From Thioalkalivibrio thiocyanodenitrificans ARhD 1 (lineage in GTDB: Bacteria; Pseudomonadota; Gammaproteobacteria; Ectothiorhodospirales; Ectothiorhodospiraceae), in assembly GCF_000378965.1 (NCBI RefSeq), contig NZ_KB900536.1, positions 3,287,407 to 3,351,406 on the forward strand: 64,000 nt of DNA, written 5' to 3'. Position numbers and translations under genes: made by a program. Within the stretch, counting starts at the first letter, position 1. Each line of letters starts with the position of its first letter. This document shows positions 34,837 to 46,660 of this stretch, piece after piece. Under the pieces are notes generated by a model. That model searched no databases and was not told the DNA's origin. It saw only the letters and a program-made list of their open reading frames with translations.

Positions 34837-34894
34837 AGGCAAGATACAAGAGGCAAGATACAAGTCACTTCGGTTTTTCTTGTATCTTGTATCT
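34837..34894. repeat. AGGCAAG-ATACAAG inverted repeat between dnaJ and dapB
   Basis: The left arm (34837-34864) is two copies of a 14-nt unit, equivalent to four 7-mers. The right arm (34879-34894) is the reverse complement of the ATACAAG-type part (CTTGTATCTTGTATCT). Apex about 14 nt, T-rich. Confidence 0.88.
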
Positions 34895-34928
34895 GGTCCA
34901 CGGGCCTTGTCGAAGCCTCCGCCCATAA

Positions 34929-35762
<834 letters not shown>

Positions 35763-35837
35763 TGCCGGATGAGGCGGGGCGGATGGTTTCCGGTCCGTCC
35801 GATTGTGTGAGCCAGGTGGCGGCGCATGCGCCCGGCA

Positions 35838-35868
35838 TTGGACAAGAGCCCCGCAAATCGCGTAAAAT
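35838..35868 (+). promoter_or_regulatory. Putative promoter of carAB
   Basis: TTGGAC (35838-35843) and TAAAAT (35863-35868) are 19 nt apart, long by 2 nt. About 95 nt before the carA start. No operator was recognised. Confidence 0.35.
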
Positions 35869-35963
35869 TCAACGCATTAAATCCCCTGCTCACACCAATC
35901 CCCGGCGGGATGGCTCTGTCAATCATCGTCCCGCTCGTCCCATACGCGCCGGAGGTTTTCCCC

Positions 35964-37091
35964 TTGAGTTCCACACCCGCTTTGCTGGCACTGGAAGACG
36001 GCAGTCTGTTCCGTGGCGTTTCCTTTGGCGCCCCGGGCCGGACCGTCGGCGAGGTGGTGTTCAATACCGCCATGACCGGCTACCAGGAGATACTGACGGA
36101 CCCGTCCTACGCCCGTCAGATTGTCACCCTGACCTACCCCCACATCGGCAACACCGGAGTGAATCCGGAGGACGAGGAGTCCGGCGCAGTGCATGCGGCG
36201 GGGCTTGTGATCCGGGATCTGCCGCCACTGGTGAGCAACTGGCGCAGCCGGGAGGCCCTGCCCGATTACCTGGGTCGCCATGGCGTGGTGGCCATCGCCG
36301 GGATCGACACCCGGCGCCTGACGCGGATCCTGCGGGAGAAGGGCGCTCAGAACGGGTGCATCATGGCCGGTGATCCCGACGAGAACGCGGCGCTTGAGGC
36401 GGCGCGAGGCTTCCCGGGTCTCAAGGGCATGGATCTGGCGAAGGAGGTCTCGGCGGCGGAAGCGTATGACTGGAACGAGGGCACCTGGCGGCTGGAAGGC
36501 GGCCATGCGCCGGCACCCGGAAAGGCGCCCTATCGGGTGGTGGCCTACGACTTCGGCATGAAGCGCAATATCCTGCGCATGCTGGTGGACCGTGGCTGCC
36601 GGATCACCGTCGTGCCCGCGCAGACGCCGGCGAAGACGGTCCTTGAGATGAAGCCCGACGGGGTATTCCTGTCAAACGGCCCCGGTGACCCGGAGCCCTG
36701 TGACTACGCCATCTCCGCCATTGGCGAGATCGTCGACGCGGGCGTGCCCACCTATGGTATCTGCCTGGGTCATCAGCTGCTGGGTCTGGCCAGTGGCGCA
36801 CGCACGGTCAAGATGAAGTTCGGTCATCACGGTGCCAACCATCCCGTTCAGGATCTGGAGACGAAGCGGGTGATGATCTCCAGTCAGAACCACGGGTTCG
36901 CCGTGGACGAGGACACCCTGCCGGACAATCTGAAGGCGACGCACCGCTCCCTTTTCGACGGGACCCTGCAGGGCATCGCCCGCACCGACCGCCCGGCCTT
37001 CAGCTTCCAGGGCCACCCCGAGGCGAGCCCCGGGCCCCACGACGTTGCGCCGCTGTTCGACCGTTTCGTTGAATTGATGGAAAACCGTTAA
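35964..37091 (+). CDS. carA: Carbamoyl-phosphate synthase small (glutaminase) subunit
   Basis: A 375-residue subunit that hydrolyses glutamine and passes ammonia to CarB. The N-terminal domain begins [18 protein letters not shown]. The class I amidotransferase has the catalytic Cys in [15 protein letters not shown] and the His-Glu pair in [17 protein letters not shown] 35964 with GGAGG 8 nt upstream gives the usual N-terminus; the frame is also open back to ATG 35826 but that extension is not conserved. A CACAGAG inverted repeat, beginning directly after the stop, separates it from carB. Confidence 0.97.
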   Translation: MSSTPALLALEDGSLFRGVSFGAPGRTVGEVVFNTAMTGYQEILTDPSYARQIVTLTYPHIGNTGVNPEDEESGAVHAAGLVIRDLPPLVSNWRSREALPDYLGRHGVVAIAGIDTRRLTRILREKGAQNGCIMAGDPDENAALEAARGFPGLKGMDLAKEVSAAEAYDWNEGTWRLEGGHAPAPGKAPYRVVAYDFGMKRNILRMLVDRGCRITVVPAQTPAKTVLEMKPDGVFLSNGPGDPEPCDYAISAIGEIVDAGVPTYGICLGHQLLGLASGARTVKMKFGHHGANHPVQDLETKRVMISSQNHGFAVDEDTLPDNLKATHRSLFDGTLQGIARTDRPAFSFQGHPEASPGPHDVAPLFDRFVELMENR

Positions 37092-37165
37092 GCCACAGAG
37101 GACACAGAGTTCACAGAGCAAGAGCAGAGATCTTTCACCTCTGTGACCTCTGTGAACTCTGTGGC
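37092..37165. repeat. CACAGAG inverted repeat between carA and carB
   Basis: Left arm 37092-37118 starts at the base after the carA stop and has three CACAGAG units at 9-nt spacing. The right arm 37139-37165 carries the reverse complement with the middle dinucleotides swapped (GGA/TTC order changed). Apex 20 nt. It separates two subunits that must be made together. Confidence 0.92.
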
Positions 37166-37181
37166 TAAGCGACTACAACAC

Positions 37182-40100
37182 ATGCCAAAACGCACAGACA
37201 TCGAAAGCATCCTCATCATCGGTGCCGGGCCCATCGTCATCGGTCAGGCCTGCGAGTTCGATTACTCCGGGGCCCAGGCCTGCAAGGCGCTGGGCGAGGA
37301 GGGTTACCGGGTCATTCTGGTGAATTCGAACCCGGCCACCATCATGACCGATCCGGAGATGGCGGATGCCATCTACATCGAGCCGGTGGAATGGAAGACC
37401 GTCGCGCGCATCATCGAGCGTGAGAAGCCCGACGCGGTACTGCCGACCATGGGCGGGCAGACGGCGCTCAACTGTGCGCTGGATCTCGCCAGGCACGGTG
37501 TGCTGGAGAAGCACGGCGTGGAGCTGATCGGCGCCAGCGAGGATGCCATCGACATGGCCGAGGACCGGGAGCGCTTCCGCGAGGCGATGTCGGAGATCGG
37601 CCTCGAGTCGCCGGTCGCCTACATGGTCAATTCGTGGGAGGAGGCCCAGGAAGCCCAGCCGAAGATCGGTTTTCCGGTGATCATCCGGCCGTCGTTCACC
37701 ATGGGTGGCAGCGGAGGCGGCATCGCCTATAACCGCGAGGAATACGAGGAGATCGTCAAGCGCGGTCTGGATCTTTCCCCCACCAATGAGGTGCAGGTGG
37801 AGGAGTCCGTGCTGGGCTGGAAGGAGTTCGAGATGGAGGTCGTCCGTGACAAGGCGGACAACTGCATCATCATCTGCTCCATCGAGAACCTGGATCCCAT
37901 GGGCATCCACACGGGTGACTCCATCACCGTGGCGCCGGCCCAGACGCTCACCGACAAGGAATACCAGATCATGCGCAACGCCTCCGTCGCGGTGCTGCGC
38001 AAGATCGGCGTCGACACCGGCGGCTCCAACGTGCAGTTTGCCGTGAATCCGGAAGACGGCCGCCTGGTGGTGATCGAGATGAACCCCCGCGTGTCGCGCT
38101 CCTCTGCGCTCGCCTCCAAGGCCACCGGTTTTCCCATCGCCAAGGTGGCAGCGAAGCTCGCCGTGGGTTACACGCTGGACGAACTGCGCAACGAGATCAC
38201 CGGCGGCGTGACACCGGCGTCGTTCGAGCCATCGATCGATTACGTGGTCACCAAGATCCCGCGCTTCACCTTCGAGAAGTTTCCCCAGGCGGAGGCCAGG
38301 CTCACCACCCAGATGAAATCCGTGGGCGAGGTGATGGCCATCGGCCGCTCCTTCCAGGAGTCCTTCCAGAAGGCCCTGCGCGGGCTGGAGACCGGCAACG
38401 ACGGTCTCAACGAGCAGTTGATTCATGGTGACGCGGATGCCGAAGCCATCGTCCGTCGCGAGCTGGTGGCCAACGGGCCGGATCGCATCTTCTACGTGGC
38501 CGAAGCCTTCCGGCTCGGATTCAGCATCGAACAGGTATACGAGTTGACCTGCATCGATCGCTGGTTCCTGGCCCAGATCAATGAACTGATCTTCCTGGAG
38601 CAGGATCTCAGGGACAAGGACATCAGGGACCTCGACCGCGACACACTGTTCGATCTGAAACGCCGCGGTTTTTCCGATCGCCGGCTTGCGCGGCTGCTCA
38701 ACGATACCGAGAAGGAGGTGCGCCAGTATCGACACGAACTGGGTGTGCGTCCGGTCTACAAGCGGGTGGACACCTGTGCCGCGGAGTTCGCATCCGGCAC
38801 CGCCTACCAGTATTCCAGCTACGACGAGGAGTGCGAGGCCGCGCCCTCGGACCGCGAGAAGATCATGGTGCTCGGAGGCGGGCCCAACCGCATCGGCCAG
38901 GGTATCGAGTTCGATTACTGCTGCGTGCATGCCGCGCTCGCCATGCGCGAGGATGGCTACGAGACCATCATGGTCAACTGCAATCCCGAGACGGTGTCCA
39001 CCGATTACGATACCTCCGACCGCCTCTATTTCGAGCCACTCACCCTGGAGGATGTACTCGAGATCGTCGAGGTCGAGAAGCCGAAGGGAGTGATCGTGCA
39101 GTACGGCGGGCAGACGCCGCTCAAGCTCGCCCGGGACCTGGAGGCCGCCGGCGTGCCCATCATCGGCACGACACCCGATTCCATCGACCTCGCCGAGGAC
39201 CGGGAGCGCTTCCAGCAGCTGATCGACAAGCTGGAACTGGTCCAGCCTCCGAACCGCACGGCCCGCAGTGTCGAAGATGCCATCAGCAAGGCCGAGGAGA
39301 TCGGCTATCCGGTGGTGGTGCGTCCGTCTTACGTGCTGGGCGGCCGCGCCATGGAGATCGTCTATAACGAGGAGGATCTGCGCCGCTACATGCGCGATGC
39401 CGTGCAGGTCTCCAATGACGCCCCTGTGCTGCTGGACCGCTTTCTGGATGATGCCGTGGAGGTGGACGTGGACGCCATCTGCGACGGCGAGGACGTGTTC
39501 ATCGGCGGCGTCATGCAGCACATCGAGCAGGCCGGCGTGCACTCGGGTGATTCTGCCTGCTCCCTGCCGCCTTACTCATTGGGTGCGGAGGTTCAGAAGG
39601 AACTGCGCGAGCAGGTGCGCAAGATGGCCTTCGGCCTGAAGGTCGTGGGTCTGATGAACACCCAGTTCGCGGTGCAGGCCGACAGGATCTACGTGCTGGA
39701 GGTCAATCCGCGCGCCTCGCGTACCGTGCCCTTCGTCTCCAAGGCCATCGGTCTGCCGCTCGCCAAGATCGCCGCACGCTGCATGGCCGGTCGCAGTCTC
39801 AAGGATCAGGGTGTCGGAGACGAGGTGATCCCGGATTACTACTCGGTGAAGGAGGCGGTGTTCCCCTTCATCAAGTTCCGGGGCGTGGATACGATCCTGG
39901 GCCCCGAAATGAAATCCACCGGCGAGGTGATGGGCATGGGCCGGAGTTTCGCCGAGGCCTTCGCCAAGAGCCAGTTGGGGGCGGGGGTGAATCTGCCCAT
40001 GCGCGGCAAGGCTTTCGTCAGCGTACGCGATGCCGACAAGGAGGGCGTGGCCGAGGTGGGCCGCGAACTGGTCAAGCAGGGCTTCCAGGTGATCGCCACC

Positions 40101-40403
40101 CGCGGTACCCAGGCGGTGCTCGAGGCCGCCGGTATCCAGTGCGAGCAGGTGAATAAGGTCACCGAGGGCCGTCCGCATATCGTCGACATGATCAAGAATG
40201 ATGAGATAAGCCTGATCATCAACACGACCGAGGGCCGGCAGGCGATCGCGGATTCCTTCACCATCCGCCGCGAGGCGCTGCAGCACAAGGTCAGCTATAC
40301 GACTACTCTGGCCGGATCGCTGGCCACCGTCGCAGCCCTGGGGTATCTGGATCACGAACAGGTCTATCGCCTGCAGGATATGCACAAGGAGAACCAGCGA
40401 TGA
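37182..40403 (+). CDS. carB: Carbamoyl-phosphate synthase large subunit
   Basis: A 1073-residue subunit that makes carbamoyl phosphate from bicarbonate, ammonia and two ATP, for pyrimidines and arginine. Two homologous halves each contain a preATP-grasp/ATP-grasp domain; the first begins [23 protein letters not shown] and the second [21 protein letters not shown] in pieces. An oligomerisation domain lies between (about 400-550). The C-terminal methylglyoxal-synthase-like allosteric domain starts near residue 935. ATG 37182 is chosen over in-frame ATG 37143 inside the repeat. The end overlaps greA by 4 nt (ATGA). Confidence 0.99.
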   Translation: MPKRTDIESILIIGAGPIVIGQACEFDYSGAQACKALGEEGYRVILVNSNPATIMTDPEMADAIYIEPVEWKTVARIIEREKPDAVLPTMGGQTALNCALDLARHGVLEKHGVELIGASEDAIDMAEDRERFREAMSEIGLESPVAYMVNSWEEAQEAQPKIGFPVIIRPSFTMGGSGGGIAYNREEYEEIVKRGLDLSPTNEVQVEESVLGWKEFEMEVVRDKADNCIIICSIENLDPMGIHTGDSITVAPAQTLTDKEYQIMRNASVAVLRKIGVDTGGSNVQFAVNPEDGRLVVIEMNPRVSRSSALASKATGFPIAKVAAKLAVGYTLDELRNEITGGVTPASFEPSIDYVVTKIPRFTFEKFPQAEARLTTQMKSVGEVMAIGRSFQESFQKALRGLETGNDGLNEQLIHGDADAEAIVRRELVANGPDRIFYVAEAFRLGFSIEQVYELTCIDRWFLAQINELIFLEQDLRDKDIRDLDRDTLFDLKRRGFSDRRLARLLNDTEKEVRQYRHELGVRPVYKRVDTCAAEFASGTAYQYSSYDEECEAAPSDREKIMVLGGGPNRIGQGIEFDYCCVHAALAMREDGYETIMVNCNPETVSTDYDTSDRLYFEPLTLEDVLEIVEVEKPKGVIVQYGGQTPLKLARDLEAAGVPIIGTTPDSIDLAEDRERFQQLIDKLELVQPPNRTARSVEDAISKAEEIGYPVVVRPSYVLGGRAMEIVYNEEDLRRYMRDAVQVSNDAPVLLDRFLDDAVEVDVDAICDGEDVFIGGVMQHIEQAGVHSGDSACSLPPYSLGAEVQKELREQVRKMAFGLKVVGLMNTQFAVQADRIYVLEVNPRASRTVPFVSKAIGLPLAKIAARCMAGRSLKDQGVGDEVIPDYYSVKEAVFPFIKFRGVDTILGPEMKSTGEVMGMGRSFAEAFAKSQLGAGVNLPMRGKAFVSVRDADKEGVAEVGRELVKQGFQVIATRGTQAVLEAAGIQCEQVNKVTEGRPHIVDMIKNDEISLIINTTEGRQAIADSFTIRREALQHKVSYTTTLAGSLATVAALGYLDHEQVYRLQDMHKENQR

Positions 40404-40876
40404 GCAAGACCCCGCTGACCGTCAATGGTGCGAGCAAGCTCAAGGCTGAGTTGCAGCGGCTCAAGACCGAAGAACGGCCGCGCGTCATCGCTGCCATCGC
40501 CGAGGCCCGGGAACACGGCGATCTGAAGGAGAATGCCGAGTACCATGCGGCCCGCGAAGAGCAGGGTTTCATTGAAGGTCGGATCAAGGAGATCGAGAGC
40601 AAGCTCTCCAACGCCCAGATTATCGATGTCACGAATCTCAATGCCGGTGGAAAGGTGGTGTTCGGTGCCACGGTGGACCTGACGGACGAGGATACGGGTG
40701 CCGAGGTGACCTATCAGATCGTCGGCGACGATGAGGCGGACATCAAGCAGGGCATGATCTCCATCAATTCCCCCATTGCCCGTGCCCTCATCGGCAAGGA
40801 AGAGGGGGAAGTGGTGACCGTCAAGGCCCCGGGCGGGGACAAGGATTACGAGATCGTGGCAGTCAAGTACATATAG
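40400..40876 (+). CDS. greA: Transcription elongation factor GreA
   Basis: A 158-residue factor that enters the RNA polymerase secondary channel and stimulates cleavage of backtracked RNA. The N-terminal coiled coil contains [29 protein letters not shown] with the acidic tip residues Asp and Glu. The C-terminal FKBP-like domain has [24 protein letters not shown]. It overlaps the carB stop by 4 nt and so is translationally coupled, the usual gammaproteobacterial linkage. It converges on yhbY with 80 nt between. Confidence 0.98.
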   Translation: MSKTPLTVNGASKLKAELQRLKTEERPRVIAAIAEAREHGDLKENAEYHAAREEQGFIEGRIKEIESKLSNAQIIDVTNLNAGGKVVFGATVDLTDEDTGAEVTYQIVGDDEADIKQGMISINSPIARALIGKEEGEVVTVKAPGGDKDYEIVAVKYI

Positions 40877-40956
40877 AAGGGCAGATGCAGGAGGGAGCAC
40901 GAGGGGTCGATCCATCGCCCGGTTTGACGATGCCGCCCCACCCATGCCCGGTCTTT

Positions 40957-41256
40957 TCAGACCTGGATCCTGTCTTCATCACTCTTGTTCGGATTCGGGC
41001 GGAACAGGGTCGCGATGAAACCGATGCGCTGCACGAGGTCGGCGCCGGTACGGTCGCAGATCCGCTGTACGGCGATATCGCGGCTGTCGCGGTCCGAGAC
41101 GTTGACCTTGACCTTCACGAGTTCATGGTGACTCAGTGCCAGCCGGATCTCCTCAATCACACTGTCGGTCAGCCCCTTCTGCCCCACGGTGACGATGGGT
41201 TTGCGGGGATGGGCCAGGGTGCGGAGTCTTTTGCGCTGCTGGTCGGATAGGGCCAT
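40957..41256 (-). CDS. yhbY: Ribosome assembly RNA-binding protein YhbY
   Basis: A 99-residue single CRM-domain protein associated with pre-50S particles. The pattern [48 protein letters not shown] and [13 protein letters not shown] matches the family, with the GxxG-like loop VGQKG. ATG 41256 is used; ATG 41295 would add 13 residues. It is divergent from rlmE, the standard yhbY/rlmE pair. Confidence 0.96.
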   Translation of the reverse strand: MALSDQQRKRLRTLAHPRKPIVTVGQKGLTDSVIEEIRLALSHHELVKVKVNVSDRDSRDIAVQRICDRTGADLVQRIGFIATLFRPNPNKSDEDRIQV

Positions 41257-41453
41257 GGGTTCGTCGGGTTGTCGCTGGAAGCGCGAGCTTAGCACGGGTT
41301 GAAGGCGTGTTCATGGGTTGGCGCGCCGGACACGGGCATTGGCGACGGGGCGCTGCTCCACCGGCATCCATCGAACCGCCCCCGGCCTTGACCTGGACAC
41401 GATCACCAAAAGGCACAAGTCCGTCGGCACTGAAACGACCCGAGACCAACCCC

Positions 41454-42077
41454 ATGGCCAGAAGCAAAACCAGCCACCGCTGGCTCAAGGAGCATTTTGA
41501 CGATGAGTTCGTCAAACGGGCCCAGCAGGAGGGCTACCGTTCCCGCGCCGTGTACAAGCTCCAGGAGATTCAGGCGAAGGACCGTCTCCTGCGCCCGGGC
41601 ATGACCGTGGTGGACCTGGGCGCAGCCCCGGGGGGCTGGGCCCAGTATGCCGCCGAGCTTGTGGGCCGGAACGGCCGTGTGGTGGCCAGCGATATCCTGC
41701 CCATGGACCCCATCCCGGGCGTCACCATCCTCGAAGGGGATTTCCGGGAGCCCGAGGTGCTGGAGAAGCTCCTCTCGGTTCTGGGGGAGGGCGGGGCGGA
41801 CCTTGTGATGTCGGATATGGCCCCCAATATGAGTGGTGTGGACGCCGTGGATCAGCCTCGTGCCATGCACCTGGCGGAACTGGCCGCAGACCTGGCCCGT
41901 ACGGTGCTGAAACCGGGCGGAGATTTTCTGGTCAAACTTTTCCAGGGCACCGAATTCGATGATTACGTCCGGAATCTGCGAGGCGACTTCGATAAGGTCA
42001 GCATGCGAAAGCCCAAGGCCTCAAGACCCCGCTCCCGTGAGGTGTATGCGGTGGCCCGGGGCCGCAAACTGGTGTAA
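41454..42077 (+). CDS. rlmE: 23S rRNA 2'-O-ribose U2552 methyltransferase
   Basis: A 207-residue RrmJ/FtsJ enzyme acting late in 50S maturation. The SAM loop is [17 protein letters not shown], and the K-D-K-E tetrad is visible as Lys in the N-terminal [11 protein letters not shown], Asp in [11 protein letters not shown], Lys in [11 protein letters not shown] and Glu near the C-terminal [13 protein letters not shown] 41454 gives the canonical [15 protein letters not shown] start; the upstream in-frame ATG at 41307 is not conserved. ftsH follows 101 nt downstream. Confidence 0.97.
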   Translation: MARSKTSHRWLKEHFDDEFVKRAQQEGYRSRAVYKLQEIQAKDRLLRPGMTVVDLGAAPGGWAQYAAELVGRNGRVVASDILPMDPIPGVTILEGDFREPEVLEKLLSVLGEGGADLVMSDMAPNMSGVDAVDQPRAMHLAELAADLARTVLKPGGDFLVKLFQGTEFDDYVRNLRGDFDKVSMRKPKASRPRSREVYAVARGRKLV

Positions 42078-42178
42078 GGTCCTAGCGAACTGTGTCGTTT
42101 TTCCGGGGTTCGGATCGAACCTCACGGCATGATGCAGCACACGGACAGGGTGCACGACGAATTACTTGAGGTGTCGCG

Positions 42179-44089
42179 TTGAACGACTTGGTCAAAAACC
42201 TGATTATCTGGGCGGTCATCGCCATCGTGCTGATGTCCGTTTTCAACAACTTCAGCCCGCGCACCGCCCAGCCGCAATCGCTGTCCTATTCGGAATTCAT
42301 CAGCGAGGTGAAAGGGGGGCGGATCCAGAGCGTGTACATCGAGGACAACACCATCGAGGGCACCACGCTCAATGGTGAGAAGTTCACCACGTACAGCCCC
42401 AATGATCCGGGTCTGATCGGCGATCTTCTTGCCAATAATGTGGAGATCCGCGCCCAGGAGCCTCAACGCCGCTCCCTGCTGATGGATATCCTCATCAGCT
42501 GGTTCCCCATGCTGCTGCTGATCGGGGTGTGGATCTACTTCATGCGCCAGATGCAGGGCGGAGCCGGCGGCCGCGGTGCCATGTCCTTCGGCAAGAGCAA
42601 AGCCAAGATGATGAGCGAGGACCAGGTCAAGGTCACCTTCGCCGACGTGGCCGGCTGCGACGAGGCCAAGGATGAGGTGGCGGAACTGGTGGAGTTTCTG
42701 CGTGATCCCACCAAGTTCCAGAAACTGGGCGGCAAGATTCCCCGCGGCGTGCTCATGGTGGGCTCGCCCGGTACCGGCAAGACCCTGCTGGCCAAGGCCA
42801 TCGCCGGCGAGGCCAAGGTGCCGTTCTTCAGCATCTCCGGCTCCGATTTCGTGGAAATGTTCGTGGGCGTCGGCGCGAGCCGCGTGCGCGACATGTTCGA
42901 GCAGGGCAAGAAGCATGCCCCCTGCATCATCTTCATCGACGAGATCGACGCGGTGGGTCGCCACCGCGGCGCGGGTCTGGGCGGCGGTCACGATGAGCGC
43001 GAGCAGACGCTTAACCAGCTGCTGGTGGAGATGGACGGCTTCGAGGGTACGGAAGGCGTGATCATTATCGCCGCCACCAACCGCCCCGACGTGCTCGATC
43101 CGGCACTGCTGCGCCCGGGCCGCTTCGACCGCCAGGTCGTGGTGCCGCTGCCCGACGTGCGCGGGCGCGAACAGATTCTCAAGGTGCACATGCGCAAGGT
43201 CCCCGTGGCCGAGAACGTGCGTGCGGACTTCATCGCGCGCGGCACCCCCGGCTTCTCAGGGGCCGATCTGGCCAACCTGGTCAACGAGGCGGCGCTGTTC
43301 GCCGCCCGGGGCAACAAGCGCCTGGTGGACATGAGCGATTTCGAGCGTGCCAAGGACAAGATCATGATGGGCGCCGAGCGCAAGTCCATGGTCATGAGCG
43401 ACGCGGAGAAGAAACTGACCGCCTACCACGAGGCGGGTCACGCCATCGTCGGACGCCTGGTGCCCGAGCACGATCCCGTCTACAAGGTCAGCATCATCCC
43501 GCGCGGCCGCGCCCTGGGTGTGACCATGTTCCTCCCCGAGGAGGATCGTTACAGCCACAGCAAGACGCGGCTCGAGAGCCAGATCTGCTCCCTGTTCGGC
43601 GGACGTATCGCCGAGGAGATCATCTTCGGGCACGACAAGGTGACCACCGGCGCCTCGAACGACATCGAGCGGGCCACCGCCATCGCCCGCAACATGGTCA
43701 CCAAGTGGGGCCTGTCAGACCGCCTGGGCCCGCTGTCGTATGGTGAGGACGAGGGCGAGGTGTTTCTGGGTCGTCAGGTGACACAGCACAAGCAGATGTC
43801 CGACGAAACCGCCCACGCCATCGACGAGGAGATCCGCCGCGTGATCGACTCGAGTTACGACAGGGCCAGGACGATTCTCGGGGAGAACATGGACAAGCTT
43901 CACACCATGGCCGAAGCCCTGATGAAGTACGAAACCATCGACGTGGATCAGATTAACGACATCATGGAGGGCAGGACACCGCGCCCGCCCATGGACTGGA
44001 GCGACGATGAACCGCCCGCCGGGGGTGCCCCCGCCGAGGACAAACCGCCCGAGGGAGGTATTATCGGCGGGCCGGCGGGCCAGCACTGA
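42179..44089 (+). CDS. ftsH: ATP-dependent zinc metalloprotease FtsH
   Basis: A 636-residue inner-membrane AAA+ protease that degrades misfolded membrane proteins and short-lived regulators such as LpxC. Two transmembrane segments (about residues 4-22 and 104-121) flank a periplasmic domain. Walker A is GSPGTGKT (about 195-202), Walker B is CIIFIDEID, the second region of homology is RPGRFDRQ, and the zinc site is HEAGH (about 419-423). The TTG start at 42179 with GAGG upstream gives the conserved N-terminus [17 protein letters not shown]. The C-terminal tail is Pro/Gly-rich. A strong terminator follows. Confidence 0.98.
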   Translation: MNDLVKNLIIWAVIAIVLMSVFNNFSPRTAQPQSLSYSEFISEVKGGRIQSVYIEDNTIEGTTLNGEKFTTYSPNDPGLIGDLLANNVEIRAQEPQRRSLLMDILISWFPMLLLIGVWIYFMRQMQGGAGGRGAMSFGKSKAKMMSEDQVKVTFADVAGCDEAKDEVAELVEFLRDPTKFQKLGGKIPRGVLMVGSPGTGKTLLAKAIAGEAKVPFFSISGSDFVEMFVGVGASRVRDMFEQGKKHAPCIIFIDEIDAVGRHRGAGLGGGHDEREQTLNQLLVEMDGFEGTEGVIIIAATNRPDVLDPALLRPGRFDRQVVVPLPDVRGREQILKVHMRKVPVAENVRADFIARGTPGFSGADLANLVNEAALFAARGNKRLVDMSDFERAKDKIMMGAERKSMVMSDAEKKLTAYHEAGHAIVGRLVPEHDPVYKVSIIPRGRALGVTMFLPEEDRYSHSKTRLESQICSLFGGRIAEEIIFGHDKVTTGASNDIERATAIARNMVTKWGLSDRLGPLSYGEDEGEVFLGRQVTQHKQMSDETAHAIDEEIRRVIDSSYDRARTILGENMDKLHTMAEALMKYETIDVDQINDIMEGRTPRPPMDWSDDEPPAGGAPAEDKPPEGGIIGGPAGQH

Positions 44090-44113
44090 CACGGGCCCCG
44101 CCCGGCCGATATC

Positions 44114-44142
44114 AAAGGCCGCCTCCGGGCGGCCTTTTTTGT
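44114..44142 (+). terminator. Rho-independent terminator after ftsH
   Basis: A perfect 10-bp stem AAAGGCCGCC/GGCGGCCTTT (44114-44123, 44128-44137) with a TCCG loop, running into six T residues. 25 nt after the ftsH stop. Confidence 0.92.
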
Positions 44143-44334
44143 CGGCGCGCAACCGAACGGGCGTGACCAACCACGCAGGGGCATGACTCGCGGATCGCGG
44201 GAAACGTTCGAGCGTCTGAGTTCACTTCCGGCCCCTGCTCCTGGATGCTCCGTGCCCCTCCCCCGGCCGGTGGCAGGCGGGATCCGGTACCCGCCACCGC
44301 GGGGCCGGCCGTGCCCCGCAGGCGGGGGAGAGGC

Positions 44335-44361
44335 TTGTACGTGTGCCTCATGCGGTAGAAT
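44335..44361 (+). promoter_or_regulatory. Putative promoter of glmM
   Basis: TTGTAC (44335-44340) and TAGAAT (44356-44361), 15-nt spacer, 54 nt before the glmM GTG. Confidence 0.4.
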
Positions 44362-44415
44362 CCGGGGTGTCCCTGCCACCGGTCAGGGGCGTGATCCGAA
44401 AGGGAGGTACACGGG

Positions 44416-45762
44416 GTGGAAAGACGCTATTTCGGCACTGACGGTATGCGCGGACGGGTGGGCCGCGTCCCCATGACCCCGGATTTTGCGCTCCGGCTCG
44501 GGTGGGCCGCGGGCAGGGTGCTGGCGCCCGGCGGGCAGGGGCCGGTGATCATCGGCAAGGACACCCGGGTGTCCGGTTACATGTTCGAATCCGCCCTTGA
44601 GGCAGGCCTGTCGGCCGCCGGGGCGGATATCCGTCTCCTGGGGCCCATGCCCACACCGGCCGTGGCGTACCTGACACGGACGTTTCGCGCCGCCGCCGGT
44701 ATCGTCATCAGCGCCTCCCACAATCCGTACTTCGACAACGGCTTCAAGTTCTTCTCCTCGGAAGGGACGAAACTGCCGGACCACGTGGAACTGGCCATCG
44801 AGGCGGAACTTGAGCGCCCCATCGAGACGGTGGATTCCGCGCAAATCGGCAAGGCCGAACGGATACACGACGCCCCGGGCCGCTATATCGAGTTCTGCAA
44901 GAGCACCATTCCCTCCGGGACCGCCTTCCACGGCATGAAGGTGGTGGTGGATTGCGCCCACGGAGCGAGTTATGCGGTAGCCCCCAGCGTGTTCGAGGAA
45001 CTGGGCGCGGAGGTGGTGGCCATCGGTGATCAGCCTGACGGGTTCAACATCAACGAGGACGCCGGTTCCCTGCACCCGGACAACCTGCGTACCGCGGTAC
45101 TCGATCACCGGGCGGACGTGGGCATTGCCCTGGACGGGGACGGTGATCGGGTGATCCTGGTGGACGAGCAGGGTGAGGTGGTGGACGGGGACGAGGTCCT
45201 ATGCATCATCGCCCTTGGGCGTGCACGGGACGGGTTGTTGAACGGCGGCGTCGTGGGAACCCTCATGAGCAATCTCGGGCTTGAACTGGCCCTGGGCGAG
45301 CAGGGTATCCCATTCAGGCGTGCGGCGGTGGGTGACCGCTACGTGATGGAGATGCTGCATGCGGAGGGATGGACCCTGGGTGGAGAGTCCTCCGGGCACA
45401 TTCTGTGCCTGGATCGAACCACGACCGGGGATGGTGTCGTGTCGGCGCTGCAGGTCCTGCATATCATGCGCAGGACCGGTCAGGCGCTTTCCGGATTGCG
45501 CCGCGTCATGACCAGGTTTCCCCAGACCCTGATCAACGTGCCGCTGGGCGGCGCGGCGGATCGCAACGCGGTGATCAGGGCGGATGCGGTGGCGGCTTCG
45601 GTGCGCGCGGCGGAGCGCGTGCTGGGTGATCAGGGCCGTGTGCTCCTGCGTCCTTCCGGGACCGAGCCTCTGGTGCGGGTCATGGTTGAGGGCCGCGATC
45701 CGCGCCAGGTCCAGGAGATCGCCCGCGGCATCGCGGAAGCGGTGCGAAGTGCGGCCGGGTGA
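44416..45762 (+). CDS. glmM: Phosphoglucosamine mutase
   Basis: A 448-residue enzyme interconverting glucosamine-6-phosphate and glucosamine-1-phosphate, feeding UDP-GlcNAc for peptidoglycan and LPS. The N-terminus [11 protein letters not shown], the phosphoserine loop [15 protein letters not shown], the metal loop [13 protein letters not shown], the sugar loop [12 protein letters not shown] and the phosphate-binding [15 protein letters not shown] are all present. GTG 44416 is preceded by GGGAGG. It follows a terminator and starts a run with tpiA and secG, as in E. coli except that folP is absent upstream. Confidence 0.98.
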   Translation: MERRYFGTDGMRGRVGRVPMTPDFALRLGWAAGRVLAPGGQGPVIIGKDTRVSGYMFESALEAGLSAAGADIRLLGPMPTPAVAYLTRTFRAAAGIVISASHNPYFDNGFKFFSSEGTKLPDHVELAIEAELERPIETVDSAQIGKAERIHDAPGRYIEFCKSTIPSGTAFHGMKVVVDCAHGASYAVAPSVFEELGAEVVAIGDQPDGFNINEDAGSLHPDNLRTAVLDHRADVGIALDGDGDRVILVDEQGEVVDGDEVLCIIALGRARDGLLNGGVVGTLMSNLGLELALGEQGIPFRRAAVGDRYVMEMLHAEGWTLGGESSGHILCLDRTTTGDGVVSALQVLHIMRRTGQALSGLRRVMTRFPQTLINVPLGGAADRNAVIRADAVAASVRAAERVLGDQGRVLLRPSGTEPLVRVMVEGRDPRQVQEIARGIAEAVRSAAG

Positions 45763-45894
45763 GAGACCTCGGGCATCCCTTCGAAAAATGCACGGGCAAA
45801 CCCCGTTCACACGCCCGCGAAATTGATTTATCGGGTCCCGAGAGTTAAGCTTGCGCGCTTTGCTCAGACTGCGAAACGTAACGGGGGACAAGGC

Positions 45895-46656
45895 ATGCGT
45901 CAGCCGATGGTGGCCGGAAACTGGAAGATGAATGGCTCCAGGAAGGCCAATGAGGGCCTCCTGGCCGAGGTGCGTGAAGCCCTGTCTTCGCCGGTTGAGG
46001 CCGAAGTGGTGGTCTGTCCCCCGTACGTTTATCTGCCTCAGGTCGCCGGCCTGGTGGACGGCTCGGCCGTCCGCCTGGGTGCGCAGGACGTCTCCGACCA
46101 GGATTCCGGTGCGTATACCGGCGAGGTCTCGGGCGAGATGCTCAAGGACGTGGGTTGCCGTTACGTCATCGTCGGGCACTCCGAGCGCCGCGGCCTTTAC
46201 GCCGAGGACGATGCCTTCACTGCCCGCAAATTCGCCGCCGCCCGGCGCCATGGGCTCAAGCCCATCCTGTGCGTGGGTGAACTGCTGGAGGAGCGCGAGT
46301 CCGGTGTCACCGAGCAGGTGGTGGCCCGTCAACTGGATGCGGTCATGGATCTGGAGGGCGTCGAATCCCTCAAGGACGCCGTGGTTGCCTACGAGCCCGT
46401 CTGGGCGATCGGCACCGGCAAGACCGCCACCCCCGGACAGGCCCAGGCAGTGCACGCCTTCATCCGTGCCCGCGTGGCCGAGCGCGACGCCGGCGTGGCG
46501 GAGGGGTTGCGCATCCTCTACGGCGGAAGCGTCAAGGCGGACAACGCGCAGGAACTGTTCTCGCAGCCCGATATCGACGGAGGCCTGATCGGCGGCGCCT
46601 CCCTGAAGGCCGCGGATTTCATGGCGATTTGCCGAGCGGCCGTTCCGGCGGACTAA
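45895..46656 (+). CDS. tpiA: Triosephosphate isomerase
   Basis: A 253-residue TIM-barrel enzyme interconverting dihydroxyacetone phosphate and glyceraldehyde 3-phosphate. Catalytic Asn and Lys lie in VAGNWKMNGS, His in VIVGHSERRGLY, and Glu in VVAYEPVWAIGTGKTA. ATG 45895, after AACGGGGGACAAGGC, gives the standard N-terminus; the in-frame ATG at 45823 extends into non-conserved sequence. secG follows 4 nt after the stop, so they are likely co-translated. Confidence 0.98.
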   Translation: MRQPMVAGNWKMNGSRKANEGLLAEVREALSSPVEAEVVVCPPYVYLPQVAGLVDGSAVRLGAQDVSDQDSGAYTGEVSGEMLKDVGCRYVIVGHSERRGLYAEDDAFTARKFAAARRHGLKPILCVGELLEERESGVTEQVVARQLDAVMDLEGVESLKDAVVAYEPVWAIGTGKTATPGQAQAVHAFIRARVAERDAGVAEGLRILYGGSVKADNAQELFSQPDIDGGLIGGASLKAADFMAICRAAVPAD

Positions 46657-46660
46657 CTCT

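Larger units (their letters stand above)
44090..44415. other. Gene-free gap between ftsH and glmM (folP position)
   Basis: This 326-nt stretch has no coding sequence I can support. It holds the ftsH terminator and a promoter-like sequence before glmM. In E. coli and many relatives folP (dihydropteroate synthase) lies here; no remnant of its motifs was seen in any frame. Confidence 0.7.

Noticed and set aside
37173-39542. 789-codon ORF antisense to carB
   Set aside because: A shadow of high-GC codon bias; no domain is recognised and carB is unambiguous.
44141-44334. Possible decayed folP between ftsH and glmM
   Set aside because: None of the six frames shows dihydropteroate synthase motifs.
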